Below are positions 9,546-18,494 of a DNA stretch of 64,000 bases, one piece after another. Position numbers and translations under genes: made by a program. How positions within the stretch are numbered: the stretch's first letter is position 1; the number at the start of each line of letters is the position of its first letter. The stretch is from Pseudomonadota bacterium. GTDB taxonomy: Bacteria; Bdellovibrionota; UBA1018; CAIMNF01. The stretch spans positions 124,001 through 188,000 of the forward strand of contig JAIXOQ010000004.1 of NCBI GenBank assembly GCA_027486675.1, in the 5' to 3' direction. Under the pieces are notes generated by a model. That model saw only the letters and a program-made list of their open reading frames with translations, was not told the DNA's origin and ran no database searches.

Positions 9546-10487
9546 CTAGCTCCTTTGATGACGAATTAAACTCTCGATAAAAAACTCTGCAGCGCGGTAA
9601 CTGGACCGAACCATAGGACCTGCTGCGACATACAAAAATCCTTGGGCTTCAGCGAGCTTCCTCAGCTCATCGAACTCAGGGACAGTGACATACTTTTCAA
9701 CAGGAAGGTGTTTTAAGGTTGGCCGCAAGTATTGACCTAAGGTCAAGATGTCCACGCCGACTTCCCTCAAGGAACGAAACGCATGCAAAAGCTCTGCGTC
9801 TGTCTCCCCAAGACCCAGCATGATCGAACTCTTCGTCACAACCTTTTGGCTCTTTTCTTGGGCGTAGATTTTCGCGTGCTTTAAGGTCTTTAAGCTTTGC
9901 GCAAACCCTGCTCGAGGATCTCGCACTCTGTACTGGAGACGCTCGACGGTTTCAATATTGTGCGCATAGACGTCCACCTGTGAATCGATCACAGTCTCAA
10001 CGCCGCGTAGATCACCTCTGTAGTCAGAAACCAAAGCTTCCACCAGAAGCTTCGAGTCGAGCTGTTTTAACTCTGAGATGGTCTTCGCAATGTGACCGGC
10101 TCCGCCGTCTTCCATGTCATCGCGATCCACAGTAGTCAGCACCACGTATTTCAGCTTCAACGCTGCAACCGCACGCGCCACATTCGCGGGTTCGTTCGGA
10201 TCTAGTGGCGGCGGGATTCTGGCCGTCTTCACTGCGCAAAAACGGCAAGCACGCGTACAGATGTCCGAACCGACCATGAAGGTTGCGGTGCCAGAGGCCC
10301 AGCATTCTGAAATATTTGGGCACCTCGCCTCTTCACAAACGGTGTTTAATCCACCCTCTTTTAAGAGTCCTTTGATTTTTGTGTAGGATTCGCCTCCAGG
10401 CGCGCGCACCTTGAGCCAGTCGGGCTTACGAAGGGGCGGAATTTTCTCCGCCTCAGTAGGAGGAATCGGGCGAGCCTGATCTTGCAT
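9546..10487 (-). CDS. lipA: Lipoyl synthase, radical SAM
   Basis: Inserts two sulfurs into octanoyl-lysine of E2 and GcvH. The auxiliary cluster cysteines are C51, C56 and C62 (CEEARCPNISEC). The radical-SAM cluster is C77, C81 and C84 (CTRACRFC). The family's C-terminal RSSY motif is present (MVRSSYRAAEFF). The 313-residue length is typical. It is first of the lipoate genes and begins 14 bp after the small secreted-protein gene, so it may be read from the Tad/hit-like transcript as well as from its own promoter. Confidence 0.97.
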   Translation of the reverse strand: MQDQARPIPPTEAEKIPPLRKPDWLKVRAPGGESYTKIKGLLKEGGLNTVCEEARCPNISECWASGTATFMVGSDICTRACRFCAVKTARIPPPLDPNEPANVARAVAALKLKYVVLTTVDRDDMEDGGAGHIAKTISELKQLDSKLLVEALVSDYRGDLRGVETVIDSQVDVYAHNIETVERLQYRVRDPRAGFAQSLKTLKHAKIYAQEKSQKVVTKSSIMLGLGETDAELLHAFRSLREVGVDILTLGQYLRPTLKHLPVEKYVTVPEFDELRKLAEAQGFLYVAAGPMVRSSYRAAEFFIESLIRHQRS

Positions 10488-10501
10488 GAATGGCCGTTAG
10501 T

Positions 10502-10726
10502 TTAACGGACTTGTTCCGGATGGTCCACAGATACGGCAGTGGGAGCGTCCCCCTCGGGGCTATGCACCTCTTGATCGAACGGGTTATATCCGAATTTTAG
10601 AGGTTGATCGCTGATTGCGTGGCTTTTACAGCTCTGGGGCAGCTCAGACGGTGCGCCGTCCGGGGAAAGACCAGCCTGTGGCCCAGCCAGACAGATCAGC
10701 GATAAAACGGCAATCATCGCGAGCAT
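10502..10726 (-). CDS. Small secreted protein, positional counterpart of Bdellovibrio Bd0108
   Basis: Seventy-four codons with a hydrophobic N-terminus (MLAMIAVLSLICLAG) and a plausible cleavage after PQA at about residue 18. The mature part is short, polar and proline-rich. The ATG lies 2 bp beyond the stop of the YD-repeat gene, with AGGG as ribosome-binding site. No family is recognised from the sequence. In B. bacteriovorus the hit gene bd0108, a small secreted protein, pairs with YD-repeat bd0109 beside type IVb pilus genes; here position, size class and export signal agree. Homology is inferred from synteny only. Confidence 0.6.
   Translation of the reverse strand: MLAMIAVLSLICLAGPQAGLSPDGAPSELPQSCKSHAISDQPLKFGYNPFDQEVHSPEGDAPTAVSVDHPEQVR
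10571..10610. repeat. In-frame 7-bp direct repeat inside the small secreted-protein gene
   Basis: TTGATCG occurs at 10571-10577 and 10604-10610, 33 bp apart start to start, a multiple of three. Slippage or recombination between the copies would delete 11 codons without shifting the frame; each copy encodes an Asp-Gln pair. Chance occurrence is quite possible at this length. Confidence 0.5.
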
Positions 10727-10728
10727 TT

Positions 10729-12405
10729 TTATATCCCTAGGTTTGCGCCCGATGGCCGCACCAAATCGTAGACGGTTTGAATCACGCCAATGATCTCATC
10801 GGTGACGGCATCCCCGCCGTCGCTCGTCATCTTGTCCACTTCACCACTCGATTTATAAGTGAATGCAAGCTTCCCCTTACCGCGACTTGAGATCAGCGCT
10901 GGGCGGTTGTTTTCATTGTATTTGAGCTGAAGCACCATGCCTTTTTCGTTCGCAATCTGCATGGGTCGCTGCTTGCTATCCCAAACGAGCTTCACCCACT
11001 GCCCGGAGGAGTTCTTAGCTGATAAAACCACGTGTGCTTTTGGATCCCAAGTGAACTCAGACCAAGTCAGCTTTTTTTCCGGAAGCTCTGTTTTTTCAAC
11101 ACGAGCGAGCTTCCCGGTTTTTGAATCGTACTTCATCGCCACAATCTCATCTGGAGTGGTCTTTAAAATGGTCCTTCCCCGATCATCATATTTATATTCA
11201 GTCTTGGCCCCAGCCTCATCCACCTTCTTCGGTAAGCCCGTTTTTTCATCATAGTCGGTGATGGTCACCTGCCCATTGACATTGCTCTTGAGCTGAATGG
11301 TGTAGGGCTCGCCTGAACTGCGATGTTTATTTTTATAGTCATACTTTGAATTAGAAACCACACGGCCGCGTGAATCCTTTTTAGTGACCGATACAGAATA
11401 TCGATCAGGATCGGTCGAGACGCCATAAGCGTATTCGTATCGGCTCCCATCTAAATTTTCGACTGACTTTACGTTCAATAATTTGTCCGGGCCGTAATAC
11501 TCCACGCGCATCGCTTGTTTAGTTCCTGGAAAGCCAATTTCAGTCAAATTGTAGTAAGGAGCGGGGCCGTACTTAAAGGTGTTCTCAATCCCCTTCATGT
11601 CTCGACTGGTGGCTAACATGCCCGCGTCATTGTAACCAAATGAGGCCTTAAGCCCACTTTCACCGATGACTTGAACCAGGCGGTCCCCGACTGCTCCAAA
11701 GGTTTTGTAAGAAAACTTCATTTTGCGTTTTTGGTTGTCAATGAGTTCAGCAATCTTTCCGTTTTTTCCGTAAGTAAAACGAATGAAGTGTCCGAGCCGG
11801 TCCTGCAATTGGGTCAGATGTCCACGGTCATCAAAGGTATAGACTTCCCCGTATTCATTCACACGAATGAAGCCCGTCTTCGTTTTTGTGAGGTACTGAT
11901 GGCGATAAAGAGATGATGCCAACTGAGCGCCCACTTTCAGTGTCACTGCTTTTGCAAAGCCGCGACGCACGAGGGTTGCCCACAGATTGGATCGATACTT
12001 CGGATCTGCGGTGATTCTTGATTTAAACTCCTCAAGCGCCTTACCCGTAGGAGCAAGCCCTTTAGAGACCGCAAGCGTCACCATCTCATTTATTTTTTTT
12101 GTGGCTAGCGCTTGAGTGTAGTTCTTAGGTAGAAACCGATTCTCGGCCCCTCCACCGTGCTCGACAATCAGAACGCTGCCATCCGGATCTACGGAAAGCT
12201 GGGTCTCGTACTCGCTCCCCCAGCCATAACCAAACATTGGGCTCACGTAATCGAGCTTAGAGTTGTAAGTAGAAAGCACCTTGGGTTCTAAGTCACCCGG
12301 ATACTCGATGTGGGTGAAACCTACAAAAAAATTACCATTCTTCAGGCTGACGTCGGCCTGAGAGTTGAAGCTTAGAAAAGACGTCAAAAGTGCAAAAGCG
12401 ATCAC
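10729..12405 (-). CDS. Secreted YD/RHS-repeat protein, Bd0109-like
   Basis: A 558-residue exported protein. It has a GTG start behind a GGGGG ribosome-binding site, signal peptide MIAFALLTSFLSFNSQA and mature start DVSLKNG. Residues about 20-80 resemble the N-terminal module of RHS proteins (TYNS...FGYGWGSEYE). From about 190 onward there are repeated YD-type units such as FDDRGHLTQLQDRLGH, YDDRGRTILKTT and YDSKTGKLARV. No polymorphic toxin tip is present; the chain ends soon after the repeats. It is the last large gene of the Tad cluster. Its place beside pilus genes and before a tiny secreted protein matches Bdellovibrio bd0109, reported there as a periplasmic/secreted YD-repeat protein. 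Confidence 0.8.
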   Translation of the reverse strand: MIAFALLTSFLSFNSQADVSLKNGNFFVGFTHIEYPGDLEPKVLSTYNSKLDYVSPMFGYGWGSEYETQLSVDPDGSVLIVEHGGGAENRFLPKNYTQALATKKINEMVTLAVSKGLAPTGKALEEFKSRITADPKYRSNLWATLVRRGFAKAVTLKVGAQLASSLYRHQYLTKTKTGFIRVNEYGEVYTFDDRGHLTQLQDRLGHFIRFTYGKNGKIAELIDNQKRKMKFSYKTFGAVGDRLVQVIGESGLKASFGYNDAGMLATSRDMKGIENTFKYGPAPYYNLTEIGFPGTKQAMRVEYYGPDKLLNVKSVENLDGSRYEYAYGVSTDPDRYSVSVTKKDSRGRVVSNSKYDYKNKHRSSGEPYTIQLKSNVNGQVTITDYDEKTGLPKKVDEAGAKTEYKYDDRGRTILKTTPDEIVAMKYDSKTGKLARVEKTELPEKKLTWSEFTWDPKAHVVLSAKNSSGQWVKLVWDSKQRPMQIANEKGMVLQLKYNENNRPALISSRGKGKLAFTYKSSGEVDKMTSDGGDAVTDEIIGVIQTVYDLVRPSGANLGI

Positions 12406-12433
12406 CTAAAAGCCCCCTCTTTCAAAGTCTTTC

Positions 12434-13297
12434 TTATACATCGACGCGCACTATGAAACGGATCAAAAAAAACGCAACCATTTCTAAGGCCACAACAATC
12501 GCTACTACGATCCAACCCATGGCACTGCTGAACAATGCTGCAAACATAGTCGGATCATTCTCTTTTAACATCAAAACCATCATGGGTGGAAACAACAACA
12601 ACAGGTAACCCTGCATCTTTCCCTGGGTTGTCATCGCATCGATCTTCTGTTCCATCTTGATGCGTTCACGAATGGTGCTTGAGATCGTGTCAAAGGTCTC
12701 AGCCAGGTTACCGCCGGTCACCTTCAGGATATTGACGCTGGTGACAAACATTTCTACATCGTCTGACTTCATTCGGCGTGCGAGTTCAGAAAAAGAATCC
12801 TCAACCGACATGCCCAAGCGATTCTGACTCAGCATCAATTCGAACTCATCCTTCAGTGGGGACTGGCTTTCCTGCGCGACAAGCCCCATAGCCTGCACAA
12901 CACTCAGGCCAGAACGCATTCCATTGGACATGAGTGAAAGTCCGTCTACCATCTGAACAACAAATTTTTTGAGACGCTTTTGATACATCGTGTCCACGAC
13001 AAATTTTGGAGAAAACCAAACCACGAGGGATGCAAACAAGCCAAAACCTGCAGCGACCTTAAGATCTGGAAGAAGCATCACAAAGACGAAGAGCCCTAGG
13101 CCAAGACTCGCACCCGCCATCAGCGCGAAGACCTTCTCAGAGGTCATATCAATCATCATGAGCTTCAGGCGGTCGTAGACGTAATCCCGTGTGCCAATGG
13201 ACTGAAATCTCACCCAGTCTAGTATGCGATCGGAAAACTGGTAAAAAACTAATGAAAGGGCTATAAAAACCACGCTGATGAATAAGAGGGATGTCAT
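12434..13297 (-). CDS. tadB: Tad pilus inner-membrane platform protein TadB
   Basis: A 287-residue T2SF-domain protein. Membrane segments lie near the N-terminus (LLFISVVFIALSLVFYQF), at about 60-100, and at the C-terminus. The cytoplasmic GspF-like core includes 'MSNGMRSGLSVVQAM' and 'VTGGNLAETFDTISSTIRER'. TadB and TadC form the platform on which the TadA ATPase acts. The start codon directly abuts the stop of the TadZ-TadA fusion, the usual tadA-tadB order. Confidence 0.9.
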   Translation of the reverse strand: MTSLLFISVVFIALSLVFYQFSDRILDWVRFQSIGTRDYVYDRLKLMMIDMTSEKVFALMAGASLGLGLFVFVMLLPDLKVAAGFGLFASLVVWFSPKFVVDTMYQKRLKKFVVQMVDGLSLMSNGMRSGLSVVQAMGLVAQESQSPLKDEFELMLSQNRLGMSVEDSFSELARRMKSDDVEMFVTSVNILKVTGGNLAETFDTISSTIRERIKMEQKIDAMTTQGKMQGYLLLLFPPMMVLMLKENDPTMFAALFSSAMGWIVVAIVVALEMVAFFLIRFIVRVDV

Positions 13298-15451
13298 CTA
13301 TTTCACCGCAAATATTCCGCGAGGTATGCGCAGGTTCTTGCGCTCCAGTTCCTCGACAAATTTTGGAATAAATCCGGTCGGCACATAACGGCCAATGATT
13401 TTCCGGTTTTTATCCATTCCTTCTTCTTTAAACTCAAAAATATTCTGTAGAGTGATCGTGTCGCCTTGGATGCCAGCCACTTCTGATATATGAGTGACTT
13501 TCCGTGTCCCGTCCGCCATACGACTTTGCTGAATCACAAGATTCACTGCAGAAGCAATCGTTTCCCGAATCGCACGCGACGGTAGCCCTAAACCCGCCAT
13601 CATCACCAGGGTCTCAAGCCGAGCTAGTGCTTCACGAGGCTCATTCGCATGCAAGGTCGTGAGCGAGCCAGAATGGCCCGTATTCATCGCTTGCAACATA
13701 TCGAGAGCTTCGCCGCCACGGCATTCCCCGACGACAATTCGGTCAGGCCGCATTCTCAGACAACTCTTGATCAATTCACGGATCGACACTTCCCCAGTGC
13801 CTTCAATGTTCTTAGGTCGGGTCTCAAGACGCACCACATGGTCTTGACCCAGCTGAAGTTCGGCTGCGTCTTCGACCGTGATGATGCGTTCATTGGACGG
13901 GATGAAGTTCGAGAGAACGTTTAAGAGTGTGGTTTTACCGGAACCAGTTCCCCCAGACACAACGATATTGAGTTTTCCTTCCACACAGAACCTTAGAAAA
14001 TCAGCCATTTCTTGGGTCATGGATCCATAACCAACAAGGTCTTTGATGGTGATCCGGTGTTTCGGAAACTTTCTGATCGTGATTGTAGGGCCTCTCAGTG
14101 CGAGCGGCGGAATAATAATATGCACCCGAGATCCATCTGCAAGACGGGCATCCACATAAGGAGTACTGTTATCGACTTTCCTGCCTAAAGGTTCGACGAT
14201 GCGTTCGATGATTTTCATCATCTGCTCTTCACTGGTGAATGTTGTGCGAGCAACCTGAGGCTTACCGCCTCGTTCGATGTAAATTTGGTCTCTGGCATTC
14301 ACCATGATCTCAGTGACGCTTTCGTCTGCAAGTAGATCCTCCAGCGGCCCAAGCCCTAAGGCTTCATCCAGCACTTCCTTGAGTAACTGTGTCTTCTGCT
14401 CACGACTCGGACAGGTAGAACTGAGATCCTCCTGATTCATGAGATCTAAAATTGCTTTTTGCGTCTTCTCACGTAAAACACCGGCGACGCCATCACTTCC
14501 ATCCCGCTTAAAGTCCATGATATCGATCAGGCCTTTATGGATTCTGATCTTCAGTGCGGTCCACGGGTCGATCGAGCCGGACTTCGAGCGTCCAAAATTT
14601 CCATTTGCATCTTTAGATGGTCCAGAGACTAGAGCAAGATTTTGATTCTTGCTCTCTTGCGCCTTCTGCGCAACGCCGGAGGGTTTATTGAGTCTTGCTA
14701 AGTTTTCAAGCAGCTTCGTCTGCTCCATTCGCCGCACGAGTTCGTGATAGGAGCGAGTCAAGGCACTGGCAGGGGCGGAGAGGACGAAAGGCGCACTTTT
14801 GGCGAGCGCCATATCACTGGTTGCGGCATCCTCAGGAAGAACAGCAAACGGTGCGCGACCTAAGTTCTTCTGAATCATGGCTGGATTGATCACGCTCGTT
14901 GCAGCCTGGCGGTTGATCACCAGTTGCACCATTTCAGGGGGGAACATGAGCTCCTGAACACGCTGTAGCACTCTTTTGGTCTGATTGAGCACGATCATGT
15001 CTGGAGTGCTTACGACAAAAATCAGGGAAGCCACCTCCATCGCACGCAATGCCTGCGGTTCGGTTCCACTCCCGCCATCGACAATCACCCATGGAAAAAG
15101 AGTAGTTGCCGCTTTCAAAAATTTACCTAATCCGTCCAAATCAATATCACGCGCTGAGAATGCATCTCTCGGTGCGGCTATAAAACTATAGCCTTGAGGT
15201 GAACTTGCCATAAAAGGTGCAAGAGCTTTTGGGTCCCAGGAACCGACATTTGCTTTGCTGACGTCGACGATACTTTTTGCAGGATTGAGTCCTAGGACGA
15301 TATTCATATCCCCTAGGGCTTGAAAATCAAGATCAACGATCAATGGGCGTTGCTTCACATTGAGCTGATAGGACAATGCTAGATTTGCAGCGAAGACACT
15401 CTTCCCTACGCCTCCTTTGCCCCCAACTACAACGATGATATGACCTGCCAC
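13298..15451 (-). CDS. TadZ-TadA fusion: ParA-like localiser joined to pilus assembly ATPase
   Basis: Residues 1-~250 form a ParA/MinD-like domain with the deviant Walker A GGKGGVGKS (K12 signature, K17 P-loop), the TadZ/CpaE fold without its receiver domain. A linker of about 50 residues follows. Residues ~300-717 are a complete CpaF/TadA secretion ATPase with GGTGSGKTT (K506), a Walker B-like RPDRIVVGECRGGEALDMLQA segment and SLTTLHANEP. These two proteins are normally separate adjacent genes. Here one 717-codon frame runs through without an internal stop. The fusion should tie polar placement of the apparatus to the motor at 1:1 stoichiometry. Confidence 0.92.
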   Translation of the reverse strand: MAGHIIVVVGGKGGVGKSVFAANLALSYQLNVKQRPLIVDLDFQALGDMNIVLGLNPAKSIVDVSKANVGSWDPKALAPFMASSPQGYSFIAAPRDAFSARDIDLDGLGKFLKAATTLFPWVIVDGGSGTEPQALRAMEVASLIFVVSTPDMIVLNQTKRVLQRVQELMFPPEMVQLVINRQAATSVINPAMIQKNLGRAPFAVLPEDAATSDMALAKSAPFVLSAPASALTRSYHELVRRMEQTKLLENLARLNKPSGVAQKAQESKNQNLALVSGPSKDANGNFGRSKSGSIDPWTALKIRIHKGLIDIMDFKRDGSDGVAGVLREKTQKAILDLMNQEDLSSTCPSREQKTQLLKEVLDEALGLGPLEDLLADESVTEIMVNARDQIYIERGGKPQVARTTFTSEEQMMKIIERIVEPLGRKVDNSTPYVDARLADGSRVHIIIPPLALRGPTITIRKFPKHRITIKDLVGYGSMTQEMADFLRFCVEGKLNIVVSGGTGSGKTTLLNVLSNFIPSNERIITVEDAAELQLGQDHVVRLETRPKNIEGTGEVSIRELIKSCLRMRPDRIVVGECRGGEALDMLQAMNTGHSGSLTTLHANEPREALARLETLVMMAGLGLPSRAIRETIASAVNLVIQQSRMADGTRKVTHISEVAGIQGDTITLQNIFEFKEEGMDKNRKIIGRYVPTGFIPKFVEELERKNLRIPRGIFAVK

Positions 15452-15466
15452 GATTGACTTCCCTTC

Positions 15467-17083
15467 CTAGTTCGACTTCACACGAAAGTTCGCTTTGAGG
15501 TCTGTAGTTCCTTCAGATGCATTTTCAATCAGCTGCGGCGAAACATAGACGATGAATTGACCGCGTCGTTTATTGAAGTTCTTAGAGCGATTTAAGGTGA
15601 AGAGCGGACGAGTTGCAGCCCCCGTCGCAGAAGCTCCAAAGGCACCTGGGTTGGCGTCATCCCGGTTGTAACCAGTCTGAACATCATTGGTATCAATTCC
15701 GGCTAGAGCCGCAACTTCACCCGACTTCAGATAGACCCTGGATTGTACTTCGTGTTGCGCCACAATCGGAGTGCCGTTAGGACCGTTCCCAATGCGGTTG
15801 GTCTGATTGAGTTTAAGGCTAAGATCAATATTGTCCTGCGCAAGAATCGTGGGCGTGATCTCGACATCAAATCCCACATTGATTGGATTGCCGGTCCCCG
15901 CGGTCCCATTCACTCCTATTGTTTGTGGGTAGACCGTTTGCAGGTCCTTGAGGAGACCCTTTTCCCCTGATTTCGCGATGATATTTGCAGTCTTTAGGAT
16001 ACGACCATAACCCGCATCTTGTGCGCTTTGGAGGACTGGGAAGAGCGACGAAAGAGTGGCTGCAAAAGAGAAGCCCCCAGCGCCTGCGCCCGCAGTCGTC
16101 ACCGACCCCGTAGAACTTTGACCGATAGAAATTTTTGCGTCCTCTGTAAAGCCTGGCTGCCACTTAAAGCCAAAGACCTTTCTGAAGTCCTTGGATAGCT
16201 CGACAAAGTGCACCGTAAGCCGAACAAGTTTGCTTTCCCTTTTTGGTGGTGGCTCTTGTACTACGATTTGATCCTGCAAAAGATCTAGAGGCTTCGTATC
16301 ACGAACGGCCAGTTCATCTTTTGAGATCGGATCAGAAGGTCTAATTTCAGGAATATAGATTCGAGCGCGATCAAAGACTTGTTTCTTAAGGGCAGCGCTT
16401 TCTACCGTGCCCTCAAGCAAGATCTTTTTATTTACTACTCCAACCCTCACCGTGACTGCGATCGTCTGCACTTCTTTTTCAATTCGTTTGGAAAGCTCAG
16501 AAAGAGAGACAGGCGACAGCGTTACCTTATTTGAGACATTTGCGGCAAATCTTGGATCATTGGTGATGTCATAAACACGTCCATAATCAGGAATAGTGAT
16601 CACCTCGCCCAGCAAATACACCTTCCCGCCCACGATGCGGTACTCAATGCCTTCGACCTCTTTCAAAAGCACATCCCGTAACTCAGACAAGATCCGGTCT
16701 AAGTTCACGCTGGTTGCAATGATATCTAGAATCAGCTTTGGATTACCGGCTTCATCCCGGATGGTGATATTGGTTTCTCCAACCTGGAGTGCCTTGAGTA
16801 CCAACTGCTTCTGGTCCCCCACCTTCACTGCGGTCGCACGTACTATCTCTGTATTCCCGATCTGAATCCCATCTCGGGTCATGTTGGCATCAAAGTCAAT
16901 ATCGATCAGTTTATCGACACCTAGGCCCACAACAATTTCACGGTGGTCAGCCTTCGCTTCTGTGCGATCGCTCGTCAGTTCAGATTTACGATAGGGATCT
17001 GAACTTTTACGACGACGAGTCTCAGCATTGGCATCGGTTGCAAATGCGAGTACCGCCAAAAGAATAGAGATGGTCATTTTCAT
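15467..17083 (-). CDS. cpaC: Tad pilus outer-membrane secretin (CpaC/RcpA)
   Basis: A 538-residue secretin. The signal peptide is MKMTISILLAVLAFATDANA. The N-terminal pilus N0-like domain (~45-125) and BON/N1-like segments (~140-240) precede the C-terminal secretin pore domain (~300-520), which has the 'GFDVEITPTI...LSLKLNQT...SRVYLKSGEVAALAGI' pattern. It forms the outer-membrane channel for the Flp pilus. The start overlaps the cpaB stop by 4 bp. Confidence 0.9.
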   Translation of the reverse strand: MKMTISILLAVLAFATDANAETRRRKSSDPYRKSELTSDRTEAKADHREIVVGLGVDKLIDIDFDANMTRDGIQIGNTEIVRATAVKVGDQKQLVLKALQVGETNITIRDEAGNPKLILDIIATSVNLDRILSELRDVLLKEVEGIEYRIVGGKVYLLGEVITIPDYGRVYDITNDPRFAANVSNKVTLSPVSLSELSKRIEKEVQTIAVTVRVGVVNKKILLEGTVESAALKKQVFDRARIYIPEIRPSDPISKDELAVRDTKPLDLLQDQIVVQEPPPKRESKLVRLTVHFVELSKDFRKVFGFKWQPGFTEDAKISIGQSSTGSVTTAGAGAGGFSFAATLSSLFPVLQSAQDAGYGRILKTANIIAKSGEKGLLKDLQTVYPQTIGVNGTAGTGNPINVGFDVEITPTILAQDNIDLSLKLNQTNRIGNGPNGTPIVAQHEVQSRVYLKSGEVAALAGIDTNDVQTGYNRDDANPGAFGASATGAATRPLFTLNRSKNFNKRRGQFIVYVSPQLIENASEGTTDLKANFRVKSN

Positions 17084-17937
17084 CTGAGTCCTCCTTGAGG
17101 AGCGGGCGGAGTTGCAGAAGCAGGACGACGTATATCCCCTAAGATGTCGCTTTGTGTGACGAGACCCACTGAGGTCCTATCGGTATCGTCTGCATTTCGG
17201 AGGGTCAAAAATAGCGTTGAATTCCCCATGCTGAGGAGCGCAAGAGATTGAGCAGCGGCAGGTTCTACCTCAAGAGTGACAGAGCTATACCCGTCGTAAT
17301 CTGCGAGTGGTCGCACGGTTTGTTTACCCGAGCTTGGATCCACATCTACTTTGCGAGGCAGATTATTCGTCACCGAACGACCCACTGCAAGGATTGCAAC
17401 ATCTTGGAGAATCGTACGAGCGACTCGTTGCACACCCCCACTACTGGTCACGTCAATCACCGCTATGACATCGACACGATCACTCGGCTTCACTAACTTT
17501 CCAACACTGGTTCGTTCATCCACTGTAATCGAGATCGCCCTTTTTCCTGGGGTCACTTGCGGAGCAAGGCCGGTGCGAAGCGATGGCTCTCTCACTTTAT
17601 TATATGCGAGCTGTTCGCCCTTCTTAATCGGTACCAACGCTACAGCACCTCGAAGTTCCTTGATGCGTTGCTTAAAGAGATCACTGGATGTGGATGAGTC
17701 CCGATCACTGTAAGAAATCGCATCGGGTTCCACGTAGTTTTTTGGAATTTCTTTGGGTTCGATGATGGCGGGATCTAAGGCTTGCATCTCTTTAATATCG
17801 CCTTTAGCAACTAGAACGATCACAGGAGTGCCATTACGATGCACAGTCTCTTCCCGGATACTTTCCACCGAGGAATAGACCAGATAGGTCGCAATTCCTG
17901 CCATAAATAGGCTTAAACCCATCGCTTTATTGTTCAC
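17080..17937 (-). CDS. cpaB: Flp pilus assembly protein CpaB/RcpC
   Basis: Chosen start is GTG 17937, whose GTGA overlaps the stop of the upstream pseudopilin gene and has GGAGGG as ribosome-binding site; this gives 285 residues. Longer frames to 17988 lie inside the neighbour. It has a single N-terminal membrane anchor (MGLSLFMAGIATYLVYSSV), then an SAF domain (VIVLVAKGDIKEMQALDPA) and a CpaB-type C-terminal region (KRAISITVDERTSVGKLVKPSDRVDVIAVIDV). It probably acts in the periplasm with the secretin. Confidence 0.9.
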   Translation of the reverse strand: MNNKAMGLSLFMAGIATYLVYSSVESIREETVHRNGTPVIVLVAKGDIKEMQALDPAIIEPKEIPKNYVEPDAISYSDRDSSTSSDLFKQRIKELRGAVALVPIKKGEQLAYNKVREPSLRTGLAPQVTPGKRAISITVDERTSVGKLVKPSDRVDVIAVIDVTSSGGVQRVARTILQDVAILAVGRSVTNNLPRKVDVDPSSGKQTVRPLADYDGYSSVTLEVEPAAAQSLALLSMGNSTLFLTLRNADDTDRTSVGLVTQSDILGDIRRPASATPPAPQGGLR

Positions 17938-18494
17938 AACGAAGTCCCTCCGTAGGTGCATGGAGTGCCACCTGAATACTGCGGCCAACGCACGTTTCTT
18001 GGAAATGCCTGTGGATCAATCGCGACCCATTTACCATTTGATTTCGTAGCACTTGCCTGTGTGCACAGCGCAACAGTGTTTCGCACTCGAACTTTGGTTC
18101 TACGATCGACCTCACCCGGAGCATCCGAACCTGGACTCTGAGTTCCCGATCGACCGATATTTTCCTCTGTAGGGATGGGTTCAAGGGCATCCCCTTCTTC
18201 TGCAGCAATCGCTGCCGAAGGATCGTTCACACCTAAGATCACCATGGAGTGGCCATACTTATCCATACTGGCGGATGATTGAGGTGGTCTGCGCCATTCC
18301 ATCCGTGGGTACTCAGGCTGGTTTGAGGCAAGCTGAAAGAGCTGGACGCGGGCGTACTGCACATTGTTGATAGCAACCTGAGCCGCTAAATTCACATGAT
18401 ACAGAATTCCGACCATGGCAAAAAAGAGTGGGATCACAAGGATCACCTCCACTAAGCCTTGTCCGGATTCGGAACGGAGGATATTAGCAGCCAT
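17934..18494 (-). CDS. TadE-like pseudopilin
   Basis: 186 residues. The leader ends in SESGQ, followed by the conserved E five residues after G (SGQGLVEV) and a hydrophobic stretch ILVIPLFFAMVGILYHVNLA, the TadE-like motif. The soluble part is Ser/Pro/Glu-rich with a CTQA...GGTPCTYGG cysteine pair. It overlaps the preceding pseudopilin gene by 11 bp and the following cpaB start. Expected to be processed by a prepilin peptidase, which is not encoded in this window. Confidence 0.82.
   Translation of the reverse strand: MAANILRSESGQGLVEVILVIPLFFAMVGILYHVNLAAQVAINNVQYARVQLFQLASNQPEYPRMEWRRPPQSSASMDKYGHSMVILGVNDPSAAIAAEEGDALEPIPTEENIGRSGTQSPGSDAPGEVDRRTKVRVRNTVALCTQASATKSNGKWVAIDPQAFPRNVRWPQYSGGTPCTYGGTSL

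Noticed and set aside
10729-12405. Polymorphic RHS toxin
   Set aside because: There is no toxin tip after the repeats, no immunity gene downstream, and the length is short.
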